This document shows positions 27,861 to 40,224 of a DNA stretch of 64,000 nt, one piece after another. The DNA is taken from assembly GCF_040954835.1 (NCBI RefSeq), contig NW_027168352.1, positions 372,001 through 436,000 of the forward strand, given 5' to 3'. Numbering within the stretch: position 1 is the first letter of the stretch; the number at the start of each line of letters is the position of its first letter. The translations under genes were made by a program, and so were the position numbers. The notes under the pieces are model-generated. The model had not been told where the DNA came from, searched no databases, and worked only from the letters and a program-made list of their open reading frames with translations. Source of the stretch: Lepisosteus oculatus (taxonomy: Eukaryota; Chordata; Actinopteri; Semionotiformes; Lepisosteidae).

Positions 27861-28379
27861 GGGTTGAGTGTGTGGGCACTTCTGAGCATTGCTGTTACAA
27901 GTAGATTCAGTTGTCTGAAAAAACGCGTTTATTTCGGGCTGAAAAACACGTTTTGAAAAGTGTGATGTTACTGCCCCATAACTTACATGGGGTTGACCAA
28001 ACTTGCAGAAACATGTTTATTTCTGCTGAAAAACACGTTTTGAACCTTTCTGCACACTGGGGTTAAGGGCTGAGTGTGTTGGCACTTCTGAGCCTTGCTG
28101 TTACAAGTAGATTCAGCTGTCTGAAAAAACGTGTTTATTTCGGGCTGAAAAACACGTTTTGAAAAGTGTGATGTTACTGCCCCATAACTTACATGGGGTT
28201 GACCAAACTTGCAGAAACATGTTTATTTCTGCTGAAAAACACGTTTTGACACTTTCTGTACACTGGGGTTAAGGGTTGAGTGTGTGGGCACTTCTGAGCC
28301 TTGCTGTTACAAGTAGATTCAGTTGTCTGAAAAAACGCGTTTATTTCGGGCTGTAAAACACGTTTTGAAAAGTGTGATG

Positions 28380-31300
28380 TTACTGCCCCATAACTTACAT
28401 GGGGTTGACCAAACTTGCAGAAACATGTTTATTTCTGCTGAAAAACACGTTTTGACCCTTTCTGCACACTGGGGTTAAGGGTTGAGTGTGTGGGCACTTC
28501 TGAGCCTTGCTGTTACAAGTATATTCAGTTGTCTGAAAAAACTCGTTTATTTCGGGCTGAAAAACACGTTTTGAAAAGTGTGATGTTACTGCCCCATAAC
28601 TTACATGGGGTTGACCAAACTTACAGAAACATGTTTATTTCTGCTGAAAAACACGTTTTGACAATTTCTGCACACTGGGGTTAAGGGCTGAGTGTGTTGG
28701 CACTTCTGAGCCTTGCTGTTACAAGTATATTCAGCTGTCTGAAAAAACGTGTTTATTTCGGGCTGAAAAACACGTTTTGAAAAGTGTGATGTTACTGCCC
28801 CATAACTTACATGGGGTTGACCAAACTTGCAGAAACATGTTTATTTCTGCTGAAAAACACGTTTTGACACTTTCTGTACACTGGGGTTAAGGGCTGAGTG
28901 TGTGGGCTCTTCTGAGCCTTGCTGTTACAAGGAGATTCAGTTGCCTGAAAAAACGCGTTTATTTCGGGCTGAAATACACGTTTTGAAAAGTGTGATGTCA
29001 CTGCCCGATAACTTACATGGGGTTGACCAAACTTGCAGAAACATGTTTATTTCTGCTGAAAAACACGTTTTGACCCTTTCTGCACACTGGGGTTAAGGGT
29101 TGAGTGTGTGGGCACTTCTGAGCATTGCTGTTACAAGTAGATTCAGTTGTCTGAAAAAACGCGTTTATTTCGGGCTGAAAAACACGTTTTGAAAACTGTG
29201 ATGTTACTGCCCCATAACTTACATGGGGTTGACCAAACTTGCAGAAACATGTTTATTTCTGCTGAAAAACACGTTTTGACCCTTTCTGCACACTGGGGTT
29301 AAGGGCTGAGTGTGTTGGCACTTCTGAGCCTTGCTGTTACAAGTAGATTCAGCTGTCTGAAAAAACGTGTTTATTTCGGGCTGAAAAACACGTTTTGAAA
29401 AGTGTGATGTTACTGCCCCATAACTTACATGGGGTTGACCAAACTTGCAGAAACATGTTTATTTCTGCTGAAAAACACGTTTTGACACTTTCTGTACACT
29501 GGGGTTAAGGGTTGAGTGTGTGGGCACTTCTGAGCCTTGCTGTTACAAGTAGATTCAGTTGCCTGAAAAAACGCGTTTATTTCGGGCTGAAAAACACGTT
29601 TTGAAAAGTGTGATGTTACTGCCCCATAACTTACATGGGGTTGACCAAACTTGCAGAAACATGTTTATTTCTGCTGAAAAACACGTTTTGACACTTTCTG
29701 TACACTGGGGTTAAGGGTTGAGTGTGTGGGCACTTCTGAGCCTTGCTGTTACAAGTAGATTCAGTTGTCTGAAAAAACGCGTTTATTTCGGGCTGAAAAA
29801 CACGTTTTGAAAAGTGTGATGTTACTGCCCCATAACTTACATGGGGTTGACCAAACTTGCAGAAACATGTTTATTTCTGCTGAAAAACACGTTTTGACCC
29901 TTTCTGCACACTGGGGTTAAGGGTTGAGTGTGTGGGCACTTCTGAGCCTTGCTGTTACAAGTATATTCAGTTGTCTGAAAAAACGCGTTTATTTCGGGCT
30001 GAAAAACACGTTTTGAAAAGTGTGATGTTACTGCCCCATAACTTACATGGGGTTGACCAAACTTGCAGAAACATGTTTATTTCTGCTGAAAAACACGTTT
30101 TGACCCTTTCTGCACACTGGGGTTAAGGGTTGAGTGTGTGGGCACTTCTGAGCCTTGCTGTTACAAGTAGATTCAGTTGTCTGAAAAAACGCGTTTATTT
30201 CGGGCTGTAAAACACGTTTTGAAAAGTGTGATGTTACTGCCCCATAACTTACATGGGGTTGACCAAACTTGCAGAAACATGTTTATTTCTGCTGAAAAAC
30301 ACGTTTTGACCCTTTCTGCACACTGGGGTTAAGGGTTGAGTGTGTGGGCACTTCTGAGCCTTGCTGTTACAAGTATATTCAGTTGTCTGAAAAAACGCGT
30401 TTATTTCGGGCTGAAAAACACGTTTTGAAAAGTGTGATATTACTGCCCCATAACTTACATGGGGTTGACCAAACTTGCAGAAACATGTTTATTTCTGCTG
30501 AAAAACACGTTTTGACAATTTCTGCACACTGGGGTTAAGGGCTGAGTGTGTGGGCTCTTTTGAGCCTTGCTGTTACAAGGAGATTCAGTTGCCTGAAAAA
30601 ACGCGTTTATTTCGGGCTGAAAAACACGTTTTGAAAAGTGTGATGTTACTGCCCCATAACTTACATGGGGTTGACCAAACTTGCAGAAACATGTTTATTT
30701 CTGCTGAAAAACACGTTTTGACACTTTCTGTACACTGGGGTTAAGGGTTGAGTGTGTGGGCACTTCTGAGCCTTGCTGTTACAAGTAGATTCAGTTGCCT
30801 GAAAAAACGCGTTTATTTCTGGCTGAAAAACACGTTTTGAAAAGTGTGATGTTACTGCCCCATAACTTACATGGGGTTGACCAAACTTGCAGAAACATGT
30901 TTATTTCTGCTGAAAAACACGTTTTGACAATTTCTGCACACTCTGGTTAAGGGCTGAGTGTGTGGGCTCTTTTGAGCCTTGCTGTTACAAGGAGATTCAG
31001 TTGCCTGAAAAAACGCGTTTATTTCTGGCTGAAAAACACGTTTTGAAAAGTGTGATGTTACTGCCCCATAACTTACATGGGGTTGACCAAACTTGCAGAA
31101 ACATGTTTATTTCTGCTGAAAAACACGTTTTGACCCTTTCTGCACACTGGGGTTAAGGGCTGAGTGTGTTGGCACTTCTGAGCCTTGCTGTTACAAGTAT
31201 ATTCAGCTGTCTGAAAAAACGTGTTTATTTCGGGCTGAAAAACACGTTTTGAAAAGTGTGATGTTACTGCCCCATAACTTACATGGGGTTGACCAAACTT

Positions 31301-34300
31301 GCAGAAACATGTTTATTTCTGCTGAAAAACACGTTTTGACACTTTCTGTACACTGGGGTTAAGGGCTGAGTGTGTGGGCTCTTCTGAGCCTTGCTGTTAC
31401 AAGGAGATTCAGTTGCCTGAAAAAACGCGTTTATTTCGGGCTGAAATACACGTTTTGAAAAGTGTGATGTCACTGCCCGATAACTTACATGGGGTTGACC
31501 AAACTTGCAGAAACATGTTTATTTCTGCTGAAAAACACGTTTTGACCCTTTCTGCACACTGGGGTTAAGGGTTGAGTGTGTGGGCACTTCTGAGCATTGC
31601 TGTTACAAGTAGATTCAGTTGTCTGAAAAAACGCGTTTATTTCGGGCTGAAAAACACGTTTTGAAAACTGTGATGTTACTGCCCCATAACTTACATGGGG
31701 TTGACCAAACTTGCAGAAACATGTTTATTTCTGCTGAAAAACACGTTTTGACCCTTTCTGCACACTGGGGTTAAGGGCTGAGTGTGTTGGCACTTCTGAG
31801 CCTTGCTGTTACAAGTAGATTCAGCTGTCTGAAAAAACGTGTTTATTTCGGGCTGAAAAACACGTTTTGAAAAGTGTGATGTTACTGCCCCATAACTTAC
31901 ATGGGGTTGACCAAACTTGCAGAAACATGTTTATTTCTGCTGAAAAACACGTTTTGACAATTTCTGCACACTCTGGTTAAGGGCTGAGTGTGTGGGCTCT
32001 TTTGAGCCTTGCTGTTACAAGGAGATTCAGTTGCCTGAAAAAACGTGTTTATTTCGGGCTGAAAAACACGTTTTGAAAAGTATGATGTTACTGCCCCATA
32101 ACTTACATGGGGTTGACCAAACTTACAGAAACATGTTTATTTCTGCTGAAAAACACGTTTTGACCCTTTCTGCACACTGGGGTTAAGGGCTGAGTGTGTT
32201 GGCTCTTCTGAGCCTTGCTGTTACAAGTAGATTCAGCTGTCTGAAAAAACGTGTTTAATTCAGAATGAAAAAACACGTTTTGAAAACTGTGATGTTACTG
32301 CCCCATAACTTACATGGGGTTGACCAAACTTGCAGAAACATGTTTATTTCTGCTGAAAAACACGTTTTGACCCTTTCTGCACACTGGGGTTAAGGGTTGA
32401 GTGTGTGGGCACTTCTGAGCCTTGCTGTTACAAGTAGATTCAGTTGTCTGAAAAAACGCGTTTATTTCGGGCTGAAAAACACGTTTTGAAAAGTGTGATG
32501 TTACTGCCCCATAACTTACATGGGGTTGACCAAACTTGCAGAAACATGTTTATTTCTGCTGAAAAACACGTTTTGACCCTTTCTGCACACTGGGGTTAAG
32601 GGCTGAGTGTGTTGGCACTTCTGAGCCTTGCTGTTACAAGTAGATTCAGCTGTCTGAAAAAACGTGTTTATTTCGGGTTGAAAAACACGTTTTGAAAAGT
32701 GTGATGTTACTGCCCCATAACTTACATGGGGTTGACCAAACTTGCAGAAACATGTTTATTTCTGCTGAAAAACACGTTTTGACAATTTCTGCACACTGGG
32801 GTTAAGGGCTGAGTGTGTGGGCTCTTTTGAGCCTTGCTGTTACAAGGAGATTCAGTTGCCTGAAAAAACGCGTTTATTTCGGGCTGAAAAACACGTTTTG
32901 AAAAGTGTGATGTTACTGCCCCATAACTTACATGGGGTTGACCAAACTTGCAGAAACATGTTTATTTCTGCTGAAAAACACGTTTTGACACTTTCTGTAC
33001 ACTGGGGTTAAGGGTTGAGTGTGTGGGCACTTCTGAGCCTTGCTGTTACAAGTAGATTCAGTTGCCTGAAAAAACGCGTTTATTTCTGGCTGAAAAACAC
33101 GTTTTGAAAAGTGTGATGTTACTGCCCCATAACTTACATGGGGTTGACCAAACTTGCAGAAACATGTTTATTTCTGCTGAAAAACACGTTTTGACCCTTT
33201 CTGCACACTGGGGTTAAGGGCTGAGTGTGTGGGCACTTCTGAGCCTTGCTGTTACAAGTATATTCAGTTGTCTGAAAAAACGCGTTTATTTCGGGCTGAA
33301 AAACACGTTTTGAAAAGTATGATGTTACTGCCCCATAACTTACATGGGGTTGACCAAACTTACAGAAACATGTTTATTTCTGCTGAAAAACACGTTTTGA
33401 CCCTTTCTGCACACTGGGGTTAAGGGCTGAGTGTGTTGGCTCTTCTGAGCCTTGCTGTTACAAGTAGATTCAGCTGTCTGAAAAAACGTGTTTATTTCGG
33501 GTTGAAAAACACGTTTTGAAAAGTGTGATGTTACTGCCCCATAACTTACATGGGGTTGACCAAACTTGCAGAAACATGTTTATTTCTGCTGAAAAACACG
33601 TTTTGACAATTTCTGCACACTGGGGTTAAGGGCTGAGTGTGTGGGCTCTTTTGAGCCTTGCTGTTACAAGGAGATTCAGTTGCCTGAAAAAACGCGTTTA
33701 TTTCGGGCTGAAAAACACGTTTTGAAAAGTGTGATGTTACTGCCCCATAACTTACATGGGGTTGACCAAACTTGCAGAAACATGTTTATTTCTGCTGAAA
33801 AACACGTTTTGACACTTTCTGTACACTGGGGTTAAGGGTTGAGTGTGTGGGCACTTCTGAGCCTTGCTGTTACAAGTAGATTCAGTTGCCTGAAAAAACG
33901 CGTTTATTTCTGGCTGAAAAACACGTTTTGAAAAGTGTGATGTTACTGCCCCATAACTTACATGGGGTTGACCAAACTTGCAGAAACATGTTTATTTCTG
34001 CTGAAAAACACGTTTTGACCCTTTCTGCACACTGGGGTTAAGGGCTGAGTGTGTGGGCACTTCTGAGCCTTGCTGTTACAAGTATATTCAGTTGTCTGAA
34101 AAAACGCGTTTATTTCGGGCTGAAAAACACGTTCTGAAAAGTATGATGTTACTGCCCCATAACTTACATGGGGTTGACCAAACTTACAGAAACATGTTTA
34201 TTTCTGCTGAAAAACACGTTTTGACCCTTTCTGCACACTGGGGTTAAGGGCTGAGTGTGTTGGCTCTTCTGAGCCTTGCTGTTACAAGTAGATTCAGCTG

Positions 34301-35580
34301 TCTGAAAAAACGTGTTTAATTCAGAATGAAAAAACACGTTTTGAAAACTGTGATGTTACTGCCCCATAACTTACATGGGGTTGACCAAACTTGCAGAAAC
34401 ATGTTTATTTCTGCTGAAAAACACGTTTTGACCCTTTCTGCACACTGGGGTTAAGGGTTGAGTGTGTGGGCACTTCTGAGCCTTGCTGTTACAAGTAGAT
34501 TCAGTTGTCTGAAAAAACGCGTTTATTTCGGGCTGAAAAACACGTTTTGAAAAGTGTGATGTTACTGCCCCATAACTTACATGGGGTTGACCAAACTTGC
34601 AGAAACATGTTTATTTCTGCTGAAAAACACGTTTTGACCCTTTCTGCACACTGGGGTTAAGGGCTGAGTGTGTGGGCACTTCTGAGCCTTGCTGTTACAA
34701 GTATATTCAGTTGTCTGAAAAAACGCGTTTATTTCGGGCTGAAAAACACGTTTTGAAAAGTATGATGTTACTGCCCCATAACTTACATGGGGTTGACCAA
34801 ACTTACAGAAACATGTTTATTTCTGCTGAAAAACACGTTTTGACCCTTTCTGCACACTGGGGTTAAGGGCTGAGTGTGTTGGCTCTTCTGAGCCTTGCTG
34901 TTACAAGTAGATTCAGCTGTCTGAAAAAACGTGTTTAATTCAGAATGAAAAAACACGTTTTGAAAACTGTGATGTTACTGCCCCATAACTTACATGGGGT
35001 TGACCAAACTTGCAGAAACATGTTTATTTCTGCTGAAAAACACGTTTTGACACTTTCTGTACACTGGGGTTAAGGGTTGAGTGTGTGGGCACTTCTGAGC
35101 CTTGCTGTTACAAGTAGATTCAGTTGCCTGAAAAAACGCGTTTATTTCTGGCTGAAAAACACGTTTTGAAAAGTGTGATGTTACTGCCCCATAACTTACA
35201 TGGGGTTGACCAAACTTGCAGAAACATGTTTATTTCTGCTGAAAAACACGTTTTGACCCTTTCTGCACACTGGGGTTAAGGGCTGAGTGTGTTGGCACTT
35301 CTGAGCCTTGCTGTTACAAGTAGATTCAGCTGTCTGAAAAAACGTGTTTATTTCGGGCTGAAAAACACGTTTTGAAAAGTGTGATGTTACTGCCCCATAA
35401 CTTACATGGGGTTGACCAAACTTGCAGAAACATGTTTATTTCTGCTGAAAAACACGTTTTGACACTTTCTGTACACTGGGGTTAAGGGCTGAGTGTGTGG
35501 GCTCTTCTGAGCCTTGCTGTTACAAGGAGATTCAGTTGCCTGAAAAAACGCGTTTATTTCGGGCTGAAATACACGTTTTG
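28380..35580. repeat. Super-unit block, copy 1
   Basis: About 7.2 kb that recurs 11,746 bp downstream: 28490/40236, 28902/40648, 29932/41678, 30344/42090, 31374/43120 and 31992/43738. From 33229 on, the offset drops to 11,540 bp. With the preceding 13-mer it makes a super-unit of about 10 kb starting near 25.2 kb. Confidence 0.8.
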
Positions 35581-38039
35581 AAAAGTGTGATGTCACTGCC
35601 CGATAACTTACATGGGGTTGACCAAACTTGCAGAAACATGTTTATTTCTGCTGAAAAACACGTTTTGACCCTTTCTGCACACTGGGGTTAAGGGTTGAGT
35701 GTGTGGGCACTTCTGAGCATTGCTGTTACAAGTAGATTCAGTTGTCTGAAAAAACGCGTTTATTTCGGGCTGAAAAACACGTTTTGAAAACTGTGATGTT
35801 ACTGCCCCATAACTTACATGGGGTTGACCAAACTTGCAGAAACATGTTTATTTCTGCTGAAAAACACGTTTTGACCCTTTCTGCACACTGGGGTTAAGGG
35901 TTGAGTGTGTGGGCACTTCTGAGCCTTGCTGTTACAAGTAGATTCAGTTGTCTGAAAAAACGCGTTTATTTCGGGCTGAAAAACACGTTTTGAAAACTGT
36001 GATGTTACTGCCCCATAACTTACATGGGGTTGACCAAACTTGCAGAAACATGTTTATTTCTGCTGAAAAACACGTTTTGACCCTTTCTGCACACTGGGGT
36101 TAAGGGCTGAGTGTGTTGGCACTTCTGAGCCTTTCTGTTACAAGTAGATTCAGCTGTCTGAAAAAACGTGTTTATTTCGGGCTGAAAAACACGTTTTGAA
36201 AAGTGTGATGTTACTGCCCCATAACTTACATGGGGTTGACCAAACTTGCAGAAACATGTTTATTTCTGCTGAAAAACACGTTTTGACACTTTCTGTACAC
36301 TGGGGTTAAGGGCTGAGTGTGTGGGCTCTTCTGAGCCTTGCTGTTACAAGGAGATTCAGTTGCCTGAAAAAACGCGTTTATTTCGGGCTGAAATACACGT
36401 TTTGAAAAGTGTGATGTCACTGCCCGATAACTTACATGGGGTTGACCAAACTTGCAGAAACATGTTTATTTCTGCTGAAAAACACGTTTTGACCCTTTCT
36501 GCACACTGGGGTTAAGGGTTGAGTGTGTGGGCACTTCTGAGCATTGCTGTTACAAGTAGATTCAGTTGTCTGAAAAAACGCGTTTATTTCGGGCTGAAAA
36601 ACACGTTTTGAAAAGTGTGATGTTACTGCCCCATAACTTACATGGGGTTGACCAAACTTGCAGAAACATGTTTATTTCTGCTGAAAAACACGTTTTGACC
36701 CTTTCTGCACACTGGGGTTAAGGGTTGAGTGTGTGGGCACTTCTGAGCCTTGCTGTTACAAGTAGATTCAGTTGTCTGAAAAAACGCGTTTATTTCGGGC
36801 TGAAAAACACGTTTTGAAAAGTGTGATGTTACTGCCCCATAACTTACATGGGGTTGACCAAACTTGCAGAAACATGTTTATTTCTGCTGAAAAACACGTT
36901 TTGACCCTTTCTGCACACTGGGGTTAAGGGCTGAGTGTGTTGGCACTTCTGAGCCTTGCTGTTACAAGTAGATTCAGCTGTCTGAAAAAACGTGTTTATT
37001 TCGGGTTGAAAAACACGTTTTGAAAAGTGTGATGTTACTGCCCCATAACTTACATGGGGTTGACCAAACTTGCAGAAACATGTTTATTTCTGCTGAAAAA
37101 CACGTTTTGACAATTTCTGCACACTGGGGTTAAGGGCTGAGTGTGTGGGCTCTTTTGAGCCTTGCTGTTACAAGGAGATTCAGTTGCCTGAAAAAACGCG
37201 TTTATTTCGGGCTGAAAAACACGTTTTGAAAAGTGTGATGTTACTGCCCCATAACTTACATGGGGTTGACCAAACTTGCAGAAACATGTTTATTTCTGCT
37301 GAAAAACACGTTTTGACCCTTTCTGCACACTGGGGTTAAGGGCTGAGTGTGTTGGCTCTTCTGAGCCTTGCTGTTACAAGTAGATTCAGCTGTCTGAAAA
37401 AACGTGTTTATTTCGGGTTGAAAAACACGTTTTGAAAAGTGTGATGTTACTGCCCCATAACTTACATGGGGTTGACCAAACTTGCAGAAACATGTTTATT
37501 TCTGCTGAAAAACACGTTTTGACAATTTCTGCACACTGGGGTTAAGGGCTGAGTGTGTGGGCTCTTTTGAGCCTTGCTGTTACAAGGAGATTCAGTTGCC
37601 TGAAAAAACGCGTTTATTTCGGGCTGAAAAACACGTTTTGAAAAGTGTGATGTTACTGCCCCATAACTTACATGGGGTTGACCAAACTTGCAGAAACATG
37701 TTTATTTCTGCTGAAAAACACGTTTTGACACTTTCTGTACACTGGGGTTAAGGGTTGAGTGTGTGGGCACTTCTGAGCCTTGCTGTTACAAGTAGATTCA
37801 GTTGCCTGAAAAAACGCGTTTATTTCTGGCTGAAAAACACGTTTTGAAAAGTGTGATGTTACTGCCCCATAACTTACATGGGGTTGACCAAACTTGCAGA
37901 AACATGTTTATTTCTGCTGAAAAACACGTTTTGACCCTTTCTGCACACTGGGGTTAAGGGCTGAGTGTGTGGGCACTTCTGAGCCTTGCTGTTACAAGTA
38001 TATTCAGTTGTCTGAAAAAACGCGTTTATTTCGGGCTGA

Positions 38040-40224
38040 AAAACACGTTTTGAAAACTGTGATGTTACTGCCCCATAACTTACATGGGGTTGACCAAACT
38101 TGCAGAAACATGTTTATTTCTGCTGAAAAACACGTTCTGACCCTTTCTGCACACTGGGGTTAAGGGTTGAGTGTGTGGGCACTTCTGAGCCTTGCTGTTA
38201 CAAGTAGATTCAGTTGTCTGAAAAAACGCGTTTATTTCGGGCTGAAAAACACGTTTTGAAAAGTGTGATGTTACTGCCCCATAACTTACATGGGGTTGAC
38301 CAAACTTGCAGAAACATGTTTATTTCTGCTGAAAAACACGTTTTGACCCTTTCTGCACACTGGGGTTAAGGGCTGAGTGTGTTGGCACTTCTGAGCCTTG
38401 CTGTTACAAGTAGATTCAGCTGTCTGAAAAAACGTGTTTATTTCGGGCTGAAAAACACGTTTTGAAAAGTGTGATGTTACTGCCCCATAACTTACATGGG
38501 GTTGACCAAACTTACAGAAACATGTTTATTTCTGCTGAAAAACACGTTTTGACCCTTTCTGCACACTGGGGTTAAGGGCTGAGTGTGTTGGCTCTTCTGA
38601 GCCTTGCTGTTACAAGTAGATTCAGCTGTCTGAAAAAACGTGTTTAATTCAGAATGAAAAAACACGTATTGAAAAGTGTGATGTTACTGCCCCATAACTT
38701 ACATGGGGTTGACCAAACTTGCAGAAACATGTTTATTTCTGCTAAAAAACACGTTTTGACACTTTCTGTACACTGGGGTTAAGGGTTGAGTGTGTGGGCA
38801 CTTCTGAGCCTTGCTGTTACAAGTAGATTCAGTTGCCTGAAAAAACGCGTTTATTTCTGGCTGAAAAACACGTTTTGAAAAGTGTGATGTTACTGCCCCA
38901 TAACTTACATGGGGTTGACCAAACTTGCAGAAACATGTTTATTTCTGCTGAAAAACACGTTTTGACCCTTTCTGCACACTGGGGTTAAAGGCTGAGTGTG
39001 TTGGCACTTCTGAGCCTTGCTGTTACAAGTATATTCAGCTGTCTGAAAAAACGTGTTTATTTCGGGCTGAAAAACACGTTTTGAAAAGTGTGATGTTACT
39101 GCCCCATAACTTACATGGGGTTGACCAAACTTGCAGAAACATGTTTATTTCTGCTGAAAAACACGTTTTGACACTTTCTGTACACTGGGGTTAAGGGCTG
39201 AGTGTGTGGGCTCTTCTGAGCCTTGCTGTTACAAGGAGATTCAGTTGCCTGAAAAAACGCGTTTATTTCGGGCTGAAATACACGTTTTGAAAAGTGTGAT
39301 GTCACTGCCCGATAACTTACATGGGGTTGACCAAACTTGCAGAAACATGTTTATTTCTGCTGAAAAACACGTTTTGACCCTTTCTGCACACTGGGGTTAA
39401 GGGCTGAGTGTGTTGGCACTTCTGAGCCTTGCTGTTACAAGTATATTCAGCTGTCTGAAAAAACGTGTTTATTTCGGGCTGAAAAACACGTTTTGAAAAG
39501 TGTGATGTTACTGCCCCATAACTTACATGGGGTTGACCAAACTTGCAGAAACATGTTTATTTCTGCTGAAAAACACGTTTTGACCCTTTCTGCACACTGG
39601 GGTTAAGGGTTGAGTGTGTGGGCACTTCTGAGCCTTGCTGTTACAAGTAGATTCAGTTATTTGAAAAAACGCGTTTATTTCGGGCTGAAAAACACGTTTT
39701 GAAAAGTGTGATGTTACTGCCCCATAACTTACATGGGGTTGACCAAACTTGCAGAAACATGTTTATTTCTGCTGAAAAACACGTTTTGACAATTTCTGCA
39801 CACTGGGGTTAAGGGCTGAGTGTGTGGGCTCTTTTGAGCCTTGCTGTTACAAGGAGATTCAGTTGCCTGAAAAAACGCGTTTATTTCGGGCTGAAAAACA
39901 CGTTTTGAAAAGTGTGATGTTACTGCCCCATAACTTACATGGGGTTGACCAAACTTGCAGAAACATGTTTATTTCTGCTGAAAAACACGTTTTGACACTT
40001 TCTGTACACTGGGGTTAAGGGTTGAGTGTGTGGGCACTTCTGAGCCTTGCTGTTACAAGTAGATTCAGTTGCCTGAAAAAACGCGTTTATTTCTGGCTGA
40101 AAAACACGTTTTGAAAAGTGTGATGTTACTGCCCCATAACTTACATGGGGTTGACCAAACTTGCAGAAACATGTTTATTTCTGCTGAAAAACACGTTTTG
40201 ACCCTTTCTGCACACTGGGGTTAA
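38040..40224. repeat. 2,680-bp 13-mer relative, copy 3 (about 10.5 monomers)
   Basis: The block matches copy 1 at an offset of 15,456 bp and copy 2 at 12,776 bp (for example 23190/38646, 23750/39206 and 24368/39824). Its left end falls inside a hybrid monomer at 37969. That monomer begins like a GTATATT type and continues with the AAAACTGTG tail of a 207-bp type, but lacks the extra base. Confidence 0.8.
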
